This document shows, piece by piece, positions 47,704-57,720 of a stretch of DNA of 64,000 nucleotides. The notes below the pieces were generated by a model, which had not been told where the DNA came from, made no database searches, and worked only from the letters and a program-made list of their open reading frames with translations. How positions within the stretch are numbered: the first letter of the stretch is position 1; every line of letters starts with the position of its first letter. Location: NCBI GenBank assembly GCA_020622165.1, contig JACNMN010000014.1, positions 24,650 to 88,649 of the forward strand, written 5' to 3'. The stretch is from Boseongicola sp. H5. GTDB taxonomy: Bacteria; Pseudomonadota; Alphaproteobacteria; Rhodobacterales; Rhodobacteraceae. The translations under genes were made by a program, and so were the position numbers.

Positions 47704-48933
47704 ATGCCTGACGACAGACTGAACAGTTTCAAGAGCGGCCCGGACGAAGATGGGCGCTTCGGCGATTTTGGCGGGCGGTTCGTGTCGGAAACGCTGATGC
47801 CGCTGATCCTGGAACTGGAACGGCAGTATGAATACGCCAAGACGGATCAGAGCTTCTGGGACGAGATGCAGGATCTCTGGACCCATTACGTCGGCCGCCC
47901 GTCGCCGCTCTATTTTGCCGAGCGTCTGACCGAGCATCTGGGCGGCGCCAGGATCTATCTCAAACGCGACGAGCTGAACCATACCGGTGCGCACAAGATC
48001 AACAATGTGCTGGGCCAGATCATTCTGGCCCGCCGCATGGGCAAGACCCGGATCATCGCGGAGACCGGCGCCGGACAGCATGGCGTGGCCACGGCCACGG
48101 TCTGCGCCAAATTCGGGCTGAAATGCGTGGTCTACATGGGCGCCCATGACGTGGAGCGGCAGGCGCCGAACGTCTTCCGGATGAAGCTTCTGGGCGCAGA
48201 CGTGATCCCTGTCACCAGCGGGCGGGGCACGCTGAAAGACGCGATGAACGACGCGCTGCGCGACTGGGTGACCAATGTGCGCGACACGTTCTATTGCATC
48301 GGCACCGTGGCGGGCCCGCATCCCTATCCGGCGATGGTCCGCGATTTTCAGGAGATCATCGGCAAGGAGGCCAAGGAACAGATGATGGCCGCCGAAGGCC
48401 GGCTGCCCGATACGATCATCGCAGCGATCGGCGGCGGCTCGAACGCCATGGGCCTGTTCTTTCCGTTTCTCGACGACAAGGATGTGCAGATCATCGGGGT
48501 GGAGGCCGGCGGCAAGGGTGTGAACGACCGGATGGAGCATTGCGCGTCACTGACCGGCGGGCGGCCCGGCGTGCTGCACGGCAACCGCACCTATCTGTTG
48601 CAGGACGATGACGGCCAGATTCTCGAAGGCTATTCGATCTCCGCCGGGCTCGATTATCCCGGCATCGGGCCGGAACATTCGTGGCTGCACGATATCGGGC
48701 GCGCGCAATATGTGTCGATCACCGACCGCGAGGCGCTGGAGGCGTTTCAGCTCTGTTGCGAGCAGGAAGGGATCATCCCGGCGCTGGAGCCCAGCCACGC
48801 GCTGGCCCATGTGATGAAGATCGCGCCGGAACTGCCCCGGGATCATCTGATCATCATGAACATGTGCGGGCGCGGCGATAAGGACATTTTCACCGTCGCA
48901 AAGGCGCTGGGCTGGGAGATGGAGGCCGGCTAG
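47704..48933 (+). CDS. trpB: Tryptophan synthase beta chain
   Basis: This 409-residue PLP enzyme joins indole and serine. The PLP lysine lies in [14 protein letters not shown], the phosphate-binding GGGSNAMG is present, and ETGAGQHG forms the substrate loop. TrpA is not in the window and would be elsewhere or farther on. A terminator hairpin follows the stop. Confidence 0.97.
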   Translation: MPDDRLNSFKSGPDEDGRFGDFGGRFVSETLMPLILELERQYEYAKTDQSFWDEMQDLWTHYVGRPSPLYFAERLTEHLGGARIYLKRDELNHTGAHKINNVLGQIILARRMGKTRIIAETGAGQHGVATATVCAKFGLKCVVYMGAHDVERQAPNVFRMKLLGADVIPVTSGRGTLKDAMNDALRDWVTNVRDTFYCIGTVAGPHPYPAMVRDFQEIIGKEAKEQMMAAEGRLPDTIIAAIGGGSNAMGLFFPFLDDKDVQIIGVEAGGKGVNDRMEHCASLTGGRPGVLHGNRTYLLQDDDGQILEGYSISAGLDYPGIGPEHSWLHDIGRAQYVSITDREALEAFQLCCEQEGIIPALEPSHALAHVMKIAPELPRDHLIIMNMCGRGDKDIFTVAKALGWEMEAG

Positions 48934-48976
48934 GCCGCCCCAACCCCTGCCGGTCGCATAGATCAAAGGTTGAAAG

Positions 48977-49005
48977 CGGCGCTCCCCCGGGGCGCCGTTT
49001 GTCTT
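48977..49005 (+). terminator. Terminator after trpB
   Basis: The arms cggcgc and gcgccg with C/G inner pairs are followed by tttgtcttt. It is 44 bases downstream of the trpB stop. Confidence 0.8.
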
Positions 49006-49198
49006 TGCGCGGTCCGGGGGCGCATAAACCTGCGGTCTATGGGGCTGCGGAATGCCCCGGCCTATTCTGGGCCTGAAGTTTAATCGGCGGCGGATAAACC
49101 TGCCGCGGATCGAAGGGTGCCGGTGGAAAGGCCATCCTGTCTGCATGCCATGACCGTGCACAGGTCAGGCCGAAACCCGACAAAAAGGAGACAGACCG

Positions 49199-49672
49199 AT
49201 GACCAAGACCGCCAAGTTCATGACCGCCTCCACCGCCGCCCTTCTGATCGGCGCAGCACCCGCACTTGCCGTGCCGCAATCGGTGATCGACAGCATTGTC
49301 GCCGAGTTGAGCGCGCAGGGCTTCCAGCGCATCGAGATCGACATCGAGCGCAACGAAATCGACGTGGATGCCTATGGCGCCGGGTTCGAGGGCGATTTCA
49401 CCTATTCGCGCGACGGCCAGTTGCTGGATTCCGATATCGACGAATACGCGGATGATGACAGCGGCCGCTGGAACAGCGATGACAGCTATGACGACGACGA
49501 CGATGATGATGACGATTATGATGATGACGATTATCGCGACGATGACGACGACAGCAGCTACGACGATGACGATGATGACTATGATGATGATGACGATGGT
49601 GATTATGGCGATGACAGCAGCGATGACAGCGGCGATTACGATGACGATGACGACGATTATGACGACGACTAA
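49199..49672 (+). CDS. Secreted PepSY-like protein with poly-aspartate tail
   Basis: This 157-residue protein has a signal peptide (cleavage near ALA-VPQ, residue 25), a PepSY-like domain of about 55 residues (VIDSIVAELSAQGFQRIEID, then YSRDGQLLDSD), and from about residue 84 a tail of Asp runs broken by Tyr, Ser and Gly. The net charge is extremely negative. AAAAAGGAGA lies before the ATG. Such a tail suits Ca2+ or other cation binding outside the cytoplasm; this is inference. Followed by a second protein of the same plan. Confidence 0.85.
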   Translation: MTKTAKFMTASTAALLIGAAPALAVPQSVIDSIVAELSAQGFQRIEIDIERNEIDVDAYGAGFEGDFTYSRDGQLLDSDIDEYADDDSGRWNSDDSYDDDDDDDDDYDDDDYRDDDDDSSYDDDDDDYDDDDDGDYGDDSSDDSGDYDDDDDDYDDD

Positions 49673-49702
49673 GCCCGTCGTCCGGCGCTAAGATCATTGC
49701 GG

Positions 49703-49732
49703 ATCCCCCCGGCGTCCCGGCGTCGGGGGGAT
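49703..49732 (+). terminator. Hairpin between the two Asp-rich protein genes
   Basis: The arms atcccccc and ggggggat enclose a 14-base GC-rich loop. Its position 31 bases after the first gene's stop suggests that the pair is separated by partial termination. Confidence 0.6.
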
Positions 49733-49755
49733 TGCATCAACGGGATCGGAGGCAG

Positions 49756-50157
49756 ATGATAACGCGAAGAGAATTGCTTGCGGCCGCGAGCGCGTTCCTC
49801 CTTGGAACCGGGGCGGCGATGGCGCAAGCCAGCGCGGCCGATCAGGTCGTCGCCCAGTTGAGAGCGCTGAATTACAGCATCGAACAGGTGAGCCGGACCC
49901 TTCTGGGCCGTGTACGGATCGTTGCCCGCAGGGGCGATGAAGTTCGTGAAATCGTGCTGGACCCCCGCAACGGCGCGATCCTGCGGGATTACGCCTCGCG
50001 TCAGGACGACGATTCCGACGATCGCGGGGGCGGCGGCACCGGTTCCGGAAACGACGGCGGTGGCAGTGGCGGCGATGATGACGATGATGATGACGACGAC
50101 GATGATGACGATGATGGGGGGGATGACGATGACGGCGGGGATGATGACGACGATTGA
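49756..50157 (+). CDS. Second secreted PepSY-like protein with poly-aspartate tail
   Basis: This 133-residue protein starts MITRRELLAAASAFLLGTGAAMAQ, a signal peptide with a twin-arginine-like RR. It has a PepSY-like domain (ADQVVAQLRALNYSIEQV, then EIVLDPRNGAILRDY) and a tail rich in Gly then almost pure Asp. CGGAGG precedes the ATG at 49756. Architecture equals that of the upstream protein with little sequence identity, which suggests related function rather than recent duplication. Confidence 0.83.
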   Translation: MITRRELLAAASAFLLGTGAAMAQASAADQVVAQLRALNYSIEQVSRTLLGRVRIVARRGDEVREIVLDPRNGAILRDYASRQDDDSDDRGGGGTGSGNDGGGSGGDDDDDDDDDDDDDDGGDDDDGGDDDDD

Positions 50158-50181
50158 CCCCACCGGATCGGAGCCCGCGGC

Positions 50182-50694
50182 ATGCTGAAACGCCCTGGTG
50201 TTTTTGTCATCATCTTGGTGGTGCAACTTGTCTGTGCGGTTTTCTTCGTGTCCGAGATCATGTTGACCGTCCTCGGGCTGCCGTTCGCGCCGATCCCGTG
50301 GCAAGTGCATGAGTTGATCGAGATCGGGGCCGCGATCGGGCTGATCATGGGGGTGGTGCTGGGCGCGCTGTTGCTGCGTTCGGCGCTACGGCGCACGCGC
50401 GCTGCGGAACAGGCCCTGCGCGCCGCATCGGGTGCGTTCATGGAACTGGTCGAAGACCGGTTTGACGAATGGGGCCTGACGCCGGCGGAGCGGGATGTGG
50501 CCCTCTTCGCGCTGAAGGGCATGAGCCTTGCCGAGATCGCCCGGCTCCGCGCCACATCCGAGGGCACGGTCAAGGCCCAGACCAACGCGATCTATCGCAA
50601 GGCGGGCGTGACCGGGCGGCCGCAACTGCTCAGCGTCTTTGTCGACGATCTGATGAGCGACGGGGTGCTGCCCGATGGCGGCAGCACCGGCTAG
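50182..50694 (+). CDS. Membrane-anchored LuxR-type regulator
   Basis: This 170-residue protein has two N-terminal membrane helices (residues 6-28 and 46-68), a short linker, and a C-terminal LuxR helix-turn-helix from about residue 105 (GLTPAERDVALFALKGMSLA, ARLRATSEGTVKAQTNAIYR). There is no receiver or autoinducer domain, so the signal should come through the membrane part. It begins 24 bases after the second Asp-rich protein, so the three are likely one transcription unit. Confidence 0.85.
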   Translation: MLKRPGVFVIILVVQLVCAVFFVSEIMLTVLGLPFAPIPWQVHELIEIGAAIGLIMGVVLGALLLRSALRRTRAAEQALRAASGAFMELVEDRFDEWGLTPAERDVALFALKGMSLAEIARLRATSEGTVKAQTNAIYRKAGVTGRPQLLSVFVDDLMSDGVLPDGGSTG

Positions 50695-51081
50695 CTACGC
50701 TTCCTGGTTCAGGTCGTAAAGCTGGAGCACCGAAAGCGGAACGATTTCCAGAGCCGCATGATGGGTGGCGGCCAGATTGACCAGCGGGGCCACGCCGTCC
50801 TCATGGGCCTGCATGAAGCGAGAGGCGCAGAGGCACCACTGATCGCCCGGTTTCAGCCCCGCAAACCCGTATTCGGGCCGCGGCGTGCTCAGATCGTTGC
50901 CCACATATTTCGAGAAGGCGAGGAACTCGGCGGTCATCACGGCGCAGATCGTGTGTGATCCCTGATCGGTGGGCCCGGTGTCGCAGCAGCCATTTCGGAA
51001 AAACCCGGTCACCGGATCCTGCGAGCAGCTTTGCAACTCGCCGCCCAGCACATTCACCGATGGTGCCATCTCTAATCCCAT
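50695..51081 (-). CDS. DUF2237 family protein
   Basis: This 128-residue protein has NVLGGELQSCSQDPVTGFFR then CCDTGPTDQGSHTICAVMT and PGDQWCLCASRF, the cysteine-rich pattern of DUF2237, which is of unknown function. Its stop codon abuts the stop of the convergent regulator gene. An ATG at 51069 is an alternative start. Confidence 0.92.
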   Translation of the reverse strand: MGLEMAPSVNVLGGELQSCSQDPVTGFFRNGCCDTGPTDQGSHTICAVMTAEFLAFSKYVGNDLSTPRPEYGFAGLKPGDQWCLCASRFMQAHEDGVAPLVNLAATHHAALEIVPLSVLQLYDLNQEA

Positions 51082-51150
51082 AGCGTCGCCCCTTGCCGTT
51101 CCGTTTTTCCTACACCTAGGGCAGGTCTTATCGAATGCAAAGATTATATG

Positions 51151-52182
51151 CTACAGGCGCCAGTCGATCCATCTGCCGTGAAAATCCACGCGCCCGGCGT
51201 TGATCTCGGTGCCGTCGGGCCAGATGCGCAGGGTCATCCCCGCCCCGCGCCCGCGTCCGTCCGCCTCCATCGAGAAATGGGCGACCGGAGCGTCTTCCGT
51301 GGCGCGAGCGCCCGCCTCCTCGATGGCTCTTGTGCAGGCCTTCTGCGTTTCGGGCGGGAAGTACTGCCACGCGACCGTGTGATAGACCAGATGGGTGGTG
51401 CCGGGGCGGGGTGTGGCCAACCTGCCGTGCAGCCATGCCGCGGCGTCGCCCGGCTCGGGCCGTGTCGTGGCCAGATCCATCGCAAGCCGGGTCAGGCGCA
51501 GCCGGTCGGGCTGATCCGGCCACAGATAGGCCAGAAGCCGCAGGGCCTGATCGGGCTGGCCGGGGTCCAGCGGGTGCAGATCGACGCCGGCGCGCTCCGC
51601 GATGCGGAGCGGAAGGTCCGGCGGGGTCGCGCCCGTCCACTCCGGTGTCAGCGTCACCGGGCTGCCCGCCGCGCCGCGCGGCCCCGCCCCTGTCTCCAGC
51701 GCGAAACGGTCGAAGGCAAGGTTCAGGCCCGCGCTTGCCCCCAGCTCCGACAGGGTCAGCGGCAGGCCGAACCTTTCGGTCAGATGCAACGCCGCGGGGA
51801 TCAGGGCGACGCTGCGGCGCACTTCGTTGGTTTGCGGCGGCAGATCCAGCCAGCTCATCAGCCGCGTCTCGTGCTCGCGGAACGCCCGGGTGATCTCGCC
51901 CCAAAGCGCGTCGTCGCTGGCCTCGTTCGGGGGATAGACCCGGGCGAGGCCTGCATCTTCGCCATCCAGCACCAGCCCGTGCAGGCTACCGGCGGTTCTG
52001 AGCGGGACGGACTGCCCCGCAGACGTCAGATCGCCGGGCCACTCAAGCAGGCGATCGGCCACCGCGCCGCCCGGTGCCAGCCGCTTGGCCATCAGGGTCA
52101 TCAGCCGCTCCATGAAGGGCGAGCCAAGGATGGCGCAGCTTTTCGCCTGCCCGAGAAAGGCCTCTCGCAATCGCTCGCTCAT
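51151..52182 (-). CDS. DUF2332 family protein
   Basis: This 343-residue protein has [20 protein letters not shown] at the start, [20 protein letters not shown] with GLNLAFDRF, and a C-terminal [13 protein letters not shown]. These match DUF2332, a family whose central part resembles a SAM-dependent methyltransferase. Its ATG overlaps the pth stop, so the two genes are translationally coupled. Confidence 0.9.
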   Translation of the reverse strand: MSERLREAFLGQAKSCAILGSPFMERLMTLMAKRLAPGGAVADRLLEWPGDLTSAGQSVPLRTAGSLHGLVLDGEDAGLARVYPPNEASDDALWGEITRAFREHETRLMSWLDLPPQTNEVRRSVALIPAALHLTERFGLPLTLSELGASAGLNLAFDRFALETGAGPRGAAGSPVTLTPEWTGATPPDLPLRIAERAGVDLHPLDPGQPDQALRLLAYLWPDQPDRLRLTRLAMDLATTRPEPGDAAAWLHGRLATPRPGTTHLVYHTVAWQYFPPETQKACTRAIEEAGARATEDAPVAHFSMEADGRGRGAGMTLRIWPDGTEINAGRVDFHGRWIDWRL

Positions 52183-52919
52183 CTGAACCGGTCCATGAGT
52201 TTTTGCAGGGGGGTGCGGCTATCCGGCTCCGCTTCGGTGCGGGGGGCGGTATCAGGCCCGGACTTGGCCGGGGACGTGGGCGTGGGGACTGGCGCGGGTG
52301 CCGATGGGGCCATAGCCGGTCGAGGTTTGGCATCCGTTTTCGACGATCTGGGCGGGGCCGTGTGCAACGCCACGGCATTCATGAACTTGCCCGGGTCCCC
52401 AGCGGCCAGCTCGCCCGCGCCATCGCTGACACCTTGCAGCAGGCCGGCCAGCCAGTCCTGATCCGCCTTGGCGAAATCCGACAGGACATAACCCGAAACC
52501 CGGTCCTTGTGTCCGGGATGTCCGATGCCCATGCGCACGCGGGTGAAATCGGCGCCGATATGGGCATTGATCGACCGCAACCCGTTATGCCCGGCCAGCC
52601 CGCCGCCGGTCTTGACGCGCAGCTTGCCGGGGGCCAGATCCAACTCGTCGTAGAACACGGTCACGTCGCCGGGGTCGAGCTTGTAGAACCGCATGGCCTC
52701 GCCGACCGACTGGCCGGACAGGTTCATGAAGGTTTCCGGCTTCAGCGCCAGAACCTTCTCGCCGCCAAGACGGCCTTCGGCGATCACGCCCTGAAACTTG
52801 GATCGCCACGGGCCGAAGCCATGATCTTCGGCGATCTTGTCCAGAGCCATGTAGCCGATATTATGGCGGTTCCCGGCGTATTTGCCGCCCGGATTGCCAA
52901 GCCCGACAAAAAGGCGCAT
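52179..52919 (-). CDS. pth: Peptidyl-tRNA hydrolase with C-terminal extension
   Basis: This 246-residue enzyme releases peptides from drop-off peptidyl-tRNA. It carries [20 protein letters not shown] with the catalytic histidine, [13 protein letters not shown], and [12 protein letters not shown] with RMGIGHPG. The normal family length is about 190; here about 55 extra residues rich in Ala, Pro, Thr and Lys follow, as is common in the Roseobacter group. Confidence 0.96.
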   Translation of the reverse strand: MRLFVGLGNPGGKYAGNRHNIGYMALDKIAEDHGFGPWRSKFQGVIAEGRLGGEKVLALKPETFMNLSGQSVGEAMRFYKLDPGDVTVFYDELDLAPGKLRVKTGGGLAGHNGLRSINAHIGADFTRVRMGIGHPGHKDRVSGYVLSDFAKADQDWLAGLLQGVSDGAGELAAGDPGKFMNAVALHTAPPRSSKTDAKPRPAMAPSAPAPVPTPTSPAKSGPDTAPRTEAEPDSRTPLQKLMDRFR

Positions 52920-53038
52920 CGCATAATGCTCCCGATCTGGTGATTGGGGGTGGTGATGCCAGCCCCCGCGCCATTTGCCAAGCTGGAATGCTGGCGCGGC
53001 GCGTGTCAGGATCGGGCCAGAAACACGAGGAGACGCCG

Positions 53039-54067
53039 ATGCCAGATCTGCCCGAGACCATGCAAGCCCTTGTGTTGACCGCGCCCCGCGCCGCGCTGGA
53101 ACTGCGCAAGGTGCCCGTGCCCAAACCCGGCCCGGGCGAGGTTCTGGTCAAACTCGCCGCCTCGCCGATCAATCCCTCGGATCTGCATTTCCTTGACGGC
53201 GAATACGGTCTGGCCTGGCCCTATCCGCTGATCCCGGGGCTGGAAGGAAGCGGGCAGGTCGTGGCCGCCGGGCCTGGGATCATGGGGCGCTATGTGCTGG
53301 ACAAACCGGTTTCCTGCACCGCGGATACGCAAGGCTGCTGGGCCGAATACATGGTGACGCAGGCGGGGCTGTGCCTGCCGCTGCCTGCCGATCTGCCGCT
53401 GGGGCTGGCGGCGATGGGGGTCGTCAATCCGCTGACAGCCGTGGCGTTTCTGCAGATCGCCAAGCAGGACGGGCACAGGGCGCTGATCAGCACCGCCGCC
53501 GGCGGGGCGCTGGGCGCGATGATCCGCCGGATGGGCGAGGCGCAGGGCGTCGATGTGATCAACGTGGTGCGCGGCGCGCAGCAGGTCGAGCGGCTGAAAG
53601 CCGAGGGCGCGACCTATGTTCTGGATCTGACGAATGCCGATTTCGACGCGGAACTGGCCGCCGCCTGCAAGACCACCGGCTGCCGCCTTGCGCTGGACGC
53701 GATCGGCGGTGTGATGACCGGCCGGCTGGTGGAGGCGCTGAGGCCGCGCGGCGAGGTGCTGGTCTACGGCGCGCTTGACGGCGCGGCCTCGCAGATCAAC
53801 CCGGGAACGTTGCTCTTCAGGGAAATCGTGGTGCGCGGCTTCTGGGTGTCGAAATGGATCGCCCGGAAATCCCTGCCGCAGAAAATGCTGATCATGCGGC
53901 AGGTCGTCAAAGCGTTGCAGGACGGGGCCGCCCAAAGCCATGTGGCCCATATCATCGACCTGGCCGAGGCGGCGACGGCCCCCGCCGCCTATGCCGCCGA
54001 TATGAGCGCGGGCAAGACGCTGATCTCGACCGGGGCGTTCCCCCTTGGCGTCGAGCCGTCGCAATAA
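53039..54067 (+). CDS. Medium-chain dehydrogenase/reductase (quinone or enoyl reductase type)
   Basis: This 342-residue protein has the MDR domains: the N-terminal GroES-like part [20 protein letters not shown] with [12 protein letters not shown], and a Rossmann part with [20 protein letters not shown]. Zinc-binding cysteines of alcohol dehydrogenase are not present, so it is more likely an NADPH-dependent quinone or enoyl reductase. GAGGAG precedes the ATG at 53039. Confidence 0.88.
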   Translation: MPDLPETMQALVLTAPRAALELRKVPVPKPGPGEVLVKLAASPINPSDLHFLDGEYGLAWPYPLIPGLEGSGQVVAAGPGIMGRYVLDKPVSCTADTQGCWAEYMVTQAGLCLPLPADLPLGLAAMGVVNPLTAVAFLQIAKQDGHRALISTAAGGALGAMIRRMGEAQGVDVINVVRGAQQVERLKAEGATYVLDLTNADFDAELAAACKTTGCRLALDAIGGVMTGRLVEALRPRGEVLVYGALDGAASQINPGTLLFREIVVRGFWVSKWIARKSLPQKMLIMRQVVKALQDGAAQSHVAHIIDLAEAATAPAAYAADMSAGKTLISTGAFPLGVEPSQ

Positions 54068-54114
54068 CCCGGCCCTGACGCCCCGATATCGCTGCAAGAA
54101 AGGCCGTGTCGCCG

Positions 54115-54810
54115 ATGCCCGAATTCACCGTCCATGGCGTGAAACTCAGCCTGCCGTCCGATCTGGCCAAGCCCGGCCTTGTCGGAAAACTTGAAAACGG
54201 CACGTATGAATACGATGAGGGCAATGCCGCGCGGCGCTGTATCCGGCCCGGATTCCGGGTGCTGGAGCTGGGTGCGGGCATGGGCTTCGTCACCGCGATC
54301 TGCGCGATGCGGGCCGGTGCGGAAAACGTGCTGAGCGTGGAGGCGAATCCCCGGATGCTGGATGTGATCCGCGCAAATCTGGCCCTGAACGGGCAGGAGG
54401 GCGTCACGCTGATGCACGGCGCCGTGACCGGCCATGCGGAGCCGGGCCAGACCGCGCGGCTGCGTCTGGGGGATGCGCTCACCAGTTCGCGCCTCGCCCG
54501 GAAAAACGTGCGGGCCGACACGATCGAGGTGCCGCTGGTGCCGATCGCCGATCTGATCCGCATGCAACGGCCCCATGTGGTGATTATGGATGTCGAAGGC
54601 GCCGAGGCGCATCTGTTCGCCCAGCCCTGGAAATGCCCGTTGCGCTTTCTGGTGCTGGAACTGCACCCCAAGCAATACGCCCCGCGCGTCATCAAGAAGA
54701 TCGTCGATTGGGCCTCCGATATGCATATGACCTATGACCCGAGCACGTCGCGGGGCAAGACGCTCGGCTTCCGCAGGGTCTGGCACGAGGAGGAGGGGTC
54801 GGCCCCGTGA
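54115..54810 (+). CDS. FkbM-family methyltransferase
   Basis: This 231-residue enzyme has the SAM-binding LELGAGMGFVTAICAMRAG, the acidic SVEANPRMLDVIRANLALNG and a third motif VVIMDVEGAEAHLF. FkbM enzymes O-methylate sugars or polyketides. The GTG at 54106 is an alternative start. The gene lies alone between the reductase and udh. Confidence 0.85.
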   Translation: MPEFTVHGVKLSLPSDLAKPGLVGKLENGTYEYDEGNAARRCIRPGFRVLELGAGMGFVTAICAMRAGAENVLSVEANPRMLDVIRANLALNGQEGVTLMHGAVTGHAEPGQTARLRLGDALTSSRLARKNVRADTIEVPLVPIADLIRMQRPHVVIMDVEGAEAHLFAQPWKCPLRFLVLELHPKQYAPRVIKKIVDWASDMHMTYDPSTSRGKTLGFRRVWHEEEGSAP

Positions 54811-55015
54811 TCGACCGCAATCCCCGGCCCGCATCGGGAGGCGGAAAACGTCGTTTCCGCCAGCGGGGTCTCGGGCCTTGGTCTGCACCACTCGCCCGCA
54901 ATAGCCGCGGCAAGGGCGGAGTATTTGGCCGATGCGCCCTGTCGCAGCAGCGATCTGACACCCGTCCAATACCACCGCACCGTCCAGGGCACCCCTTCGT
55001 TGAAAAGGCAGTGAT

Positions 55016-55852
55016 ATGAAAAAGATCGTTCTGACCGGCGCCGCAGGCCGCCTTGGCTCCTACCTCAGGGAGCCCCTGACGAAGCTGGCCGGGACGCTGG
55101 TCTCCTCCGATATCGCGGAGGATATCGGCACGCTTTATCCCGGCGAAAGCTACATCCGCGCCGACATCGCCGATTATGATGCGGTCCACGCCCTGCTCGA
55201 CGGGGCGGATATGGTCGTGCATTTCGGGGCGATCGTGGATGAGGTGCCGTTCGAAGAGATGCTTGGGCCGAATTTCTTGGGTGCCTACAATGTGTGGGAG
55301 GCAGCCTTCCGGCAGGGTCTGAAACGCGTGGTCTATGCCAGCTCGATCCATGCGGTGGGCATGTATCCACGCAATGAATTCATCGGCATCGACGTGCCGC
55401 ACCGGCCCGATACGTTCTACGGGCTCGCCAAGTGCTTCGCCGAGGATCTGGGGCGGATGTACTGGGAAAAGCGGCAGCTTGAATCGGTCTGTCTGCGCAT
55501 CCTGTCCTGCGCGCAGGTCACCAGCCCGCGCGCCTTGGGAACATGGCTGAGCTATGACGATCTGATCCAGCTTGTCACCCGCGCCATCGACACGCCGACC
55601 ACCGGGTTCAGCATTGTCTACGGGGTGTCCGACAACGACCGGACGCCGGTGGACAACAGCGCGGCCAGCTACCTTGGCTACCGGCCGCGCGACAATGCCG
55701 AGCGGTTTGCCGAACGGATCCTTGCCGATGCGCCGCCCGCCGACACCGGCGATCTGGCGCAGATGCGCCATGGCGGTCCCTTCGCCTCGACACCGCTCGG
55801 CCAAAGCGGACTGGCGGGAATGAACATCGTGGACGACCGCAAGAAAACCTGA
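55016..55852 (+). CDS. udh: Uronate dehydrogenase (NAD-dependent SDR)
   Basis: This 278-residue short-chain dehydrogenase begins KKIVLTGAAGRLGSYLR (nucleotide site) and has the Ser-Tyr-Lys set in VVYASSIHAVGMYP and TFYGLAKCFAEDLGRMYW. It closely resembles Agrobacterium uronate dehydrogenase as I recall it, including RALGTWLSYDDLIQL and the ending with GDLAQMRHGG. The enzyme oxidises galacturonate or glucuronate to the aldarate lactone. Its neighbours do not include other uronate-pathway genes, so use in a pathway is not shown. Confidence 0.8.
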   Translation: MKKIVLTGAAGRLGSYLREPLTKLAGTLVSSDIAEDIGTLYPGESYIRADIADYDAVHALLDGADMVVHFGAIVDEVPFEEMLGPNFLGAYNVWEAAFRQGLKRVVYASSIHAVGMYPRNEFIGIDVPHRPDTFYGLAKCFAEDLGRMYWEKRQLESVCLRILSCAQVTSPRALGTWLSYDDLIQLVTRAIDTPTTGFSIVYGVSDNDRTPVDNSAASYLGYRPRDNAERFAERILADAPPADTGDLAQMRHGGPFASTPLGQSGLAGMNIVDDRKKT

Positions 55853-56169
55853 TGCCCGCGCCGTCGGCGGTGTGGGCTGGGCCACCCGGTTCCGGTCTGC
55901 AAAGGCCGGCGCAAAGGCTCGTAACGCCTGCAAGAACTTGCGCGCGGAGTGCTGGGTGAAAATGAGAAAACTTCCGTAATTTATTCTCCCCGCCCAGAGT
56001 TATTGCACGGGGTGGAGTTTCTGCAACGGAATGAAGGAGAGTACAACCGATAGACAGCTCTCGAGATCCGGTTGCACAGGCGCCGGCAGCTATTGGGGCG
56101 CGTGGTTGTGCCGCCGTGTTTTGAGTTGACTCGGGCGACGTGCAAAAACAAGCCAAACCAGGTCCGCCG
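55853..56169. other. Intergenic region between udh and the glycan gene cluster
   Basis: The 317 bases contain no supported gene. They mark the change to a lower-GC stretch to the right. The udh end and the DUF616 end converge here. Confidence 0.4.
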
Positions 56170-56922
56170 CTACCGATCACGAGCGCGGGCTGATTGTAGG
56201 ATTTTGCGCTTTTGATTGAGGTCGGACAGCCAACGCTGTTTCTTGTGGCGATGAGCAAAGAAGGGCCCGAAGGGATCGACATAGCTGCATGTCATCAGAT
56301 GGATAGTCACGCCATTGCGCCACAACACGTAAGGCAGGCTGATCTGGTCTCGTGTGACGCCATCGGTGTATTCGCGGGCCCAGTCGCGCATGGCGTTTTC
56401 CAGCGCGGGCCGTTGGTGGCGCCGCATTAGGACGCCGCCGTAGTAAACGGGGGCTGAGGCCAACAGGCCTTCCGCGTGGTATTGGTCCAGACGGTTCCGG
56501 GCAAAAGTTTCAGCCTCGGGGCTCAGCTTTGCGGTCTGACGGCAGGCAGCGATCTCGTCGGAGATCGTGTGCCGCAAAGCATGGGCCATGAGCGCGATAT
56601 CGGCGCCCGATTCAAGAAATGCCTCGATCTCTGCTGTGGCGTGCGGCGCGATCTGGACGTTGCCGTCGACATAGATGGAAACCGTACATTCTGGCAGGAG
56701 CTGATGGGGTAGGAACTTGCAGTACCTGTTGAAATCTTTGCCTGATGTCGGCCCGTCGCCGACATCGACAGTCTGGGCCTGCCAGCCCCTTGCTCGCGCG
56801 CGTCCGTCATGGGACAGCCATACGCAGCGCGGTGTGAAAGCTGCCGAGGGGAAAAAGCTCGGATAAAAGCTGAAATCGTATGAGCGATCGGCACATTTGT
56901 AGACTATGATTTGCTTGGTCAC
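56170..56922 (-). CDS. DUF616-type glycosyltransferase-like protein
   Basis: This 250-residue protein begins VTKQIIVYKCADRSYDFSFY, with a GTG start preceded by GAGGTAAC. It contains SIYVDGNVQI, a DxD-like element, and LMAHALRHTISDEIAAC followed by PVYYGGVLMRRHQRPALENAMRDWAREY, typical of the DUF616 (TOD1/MUCI70-like) glycosyltransferase group. I trimmed the longer open frame because its first 150 codons overlap the divergent FkbM gene. It is probably involved in a surface polysaccharide. Confidence 0.8.
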   Translation of the reverse strand: MTKQIIVYKCADRSYDFSFYPSFFPSAAFTPRCVWLSHDGRARARGWQAQTVDVGDGPTSGKDFNRYCKFLPHQLLPECTVSIYVDGNVQIAPHATAEIEAFLESGADIALMAHALRHTISDEIAACRQTAKLSPEAETFARNRLDQYHAEGLLASAPVYYGGVLMRRHQRPALENAMRDWAREYTDGVTRDQISLPYVLWRNGVTIHLMTCSYVDPFGPFFAHRHKKQRWLSDLNQKRKILQSARARDR

Positions 56923-57042
56923 GTTACCTCGCTTGCGTGTCCAAGTCTTAATGCCCGAGTGCCGGGCTTGGCGCGGGATCGCTTGCTTTCGGTCCTGACA
57001 TAGCGCATCAGATGCCATGACACCGGCCACGAGATCAAGCCA

Positions 57043-57720
57043 TTGAAACCTGCGCGCGTCTTGAAGTATCGTTTTCTCAAAAGCCTGCCGGGCGCAATTG
57101 GCCGTCGTTATGAAGAGAAGTTCCAGCGCAACGCCCATACGCTGGCATTCGAGGACGCACTTAATAAAACGCGTGGCATGTTGAGCATCGATTTGGGCGC
57201 GAACGTCGGCGAGTATACGCTGCGTATGGCCCGCAACGCGTCTGAGGTGATCGCGTTCGAGCCCGATCCATGGACGGTGGGCGTGTTGCGGAATGCGGTT
57301 GCGGCTCAGCCCAACGTAGCCGTTGTCGAGGCCGCGGCGGGCACACGCGACGGCACTATCCGGTTTTTCCGGCATATGGATTTCGAGACAGATCGCGTGT
57401 CAAAATCTCAATCCGGCACGATCTACGCTGAAAAAGACAATGTGGATAAGACTGTGGCCATCGATGTGGTGGCGGTTGATTTCCTCGCTTATTTACGCGC
57501 GCTCAACCGCGACGTCGGTGTACTAAAGATGGATATCGAAGGTGCTGAGGTCGACCTGCTGGAACAGCTGCTCAATGCACCAGATGTCCTGGGGCGCATC
57601 CGCTACATTTTCGCCGAAACCCATGAAGACAAGATCCCCGGGCATCGGCCGCGGGTCGATGCTCTGCGCCGGCGCGCGGCCGATCTCGCCTCACCGGTGA
57701 TCAATCTCAACTGGCATTAG
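57043..57720 (+). CDS. FkbM-family methyltransferase
   Basis: This 225-residue protein has a FkbM-type SAM site LSIDLGANVGEYTLRMARNA, VIAFEPDPWTVGVLRNAV and VLKMDIEGAEVDLLEQLLN. The start is TTG at 57043 with no in-frame ATG nearby upstream, which is unusual. It lies between two glycosyltransferase-type genes, one diverging and one converging, consistent with methylation of a surface sugar. Confidence 0.85.
   Translation: MKPARVLKYRFLKSLPGAIGRRYEEKFQRNAHTLAFEDALNKTRGMLSIDLGANVGEYTLRMARNASEVIAFEPDPWTVGVLRNAVAAQPNVAVVEAAAGTRDGTIRFFRHMDFETDRVSKSQSGTIYAEKDNVDKTVAIDVVAVDFLAYLRALNRDVGVLKMDIEGAEVDLLEQLLNAPDVLGRIRYIFAETHEDKIPGHRPRVDALRRRAADLASPVINLNWH

Noticed and set aside
49480..50157. Asp-codon repeats as a CRISPR-like or other DNA repeat array
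   Set aside because: The repeat unit is a codon, not a spaced direct repeat, and it stays in frame within two secreted proteins.
56923..57375. N-terminal extension of the DUF616 frame by 150 codons
   Set aside because: It overlaps the divergent FkbM gene for over 300 bases and lacks homology; the GTG at 56922 has a good ribosome binding site.
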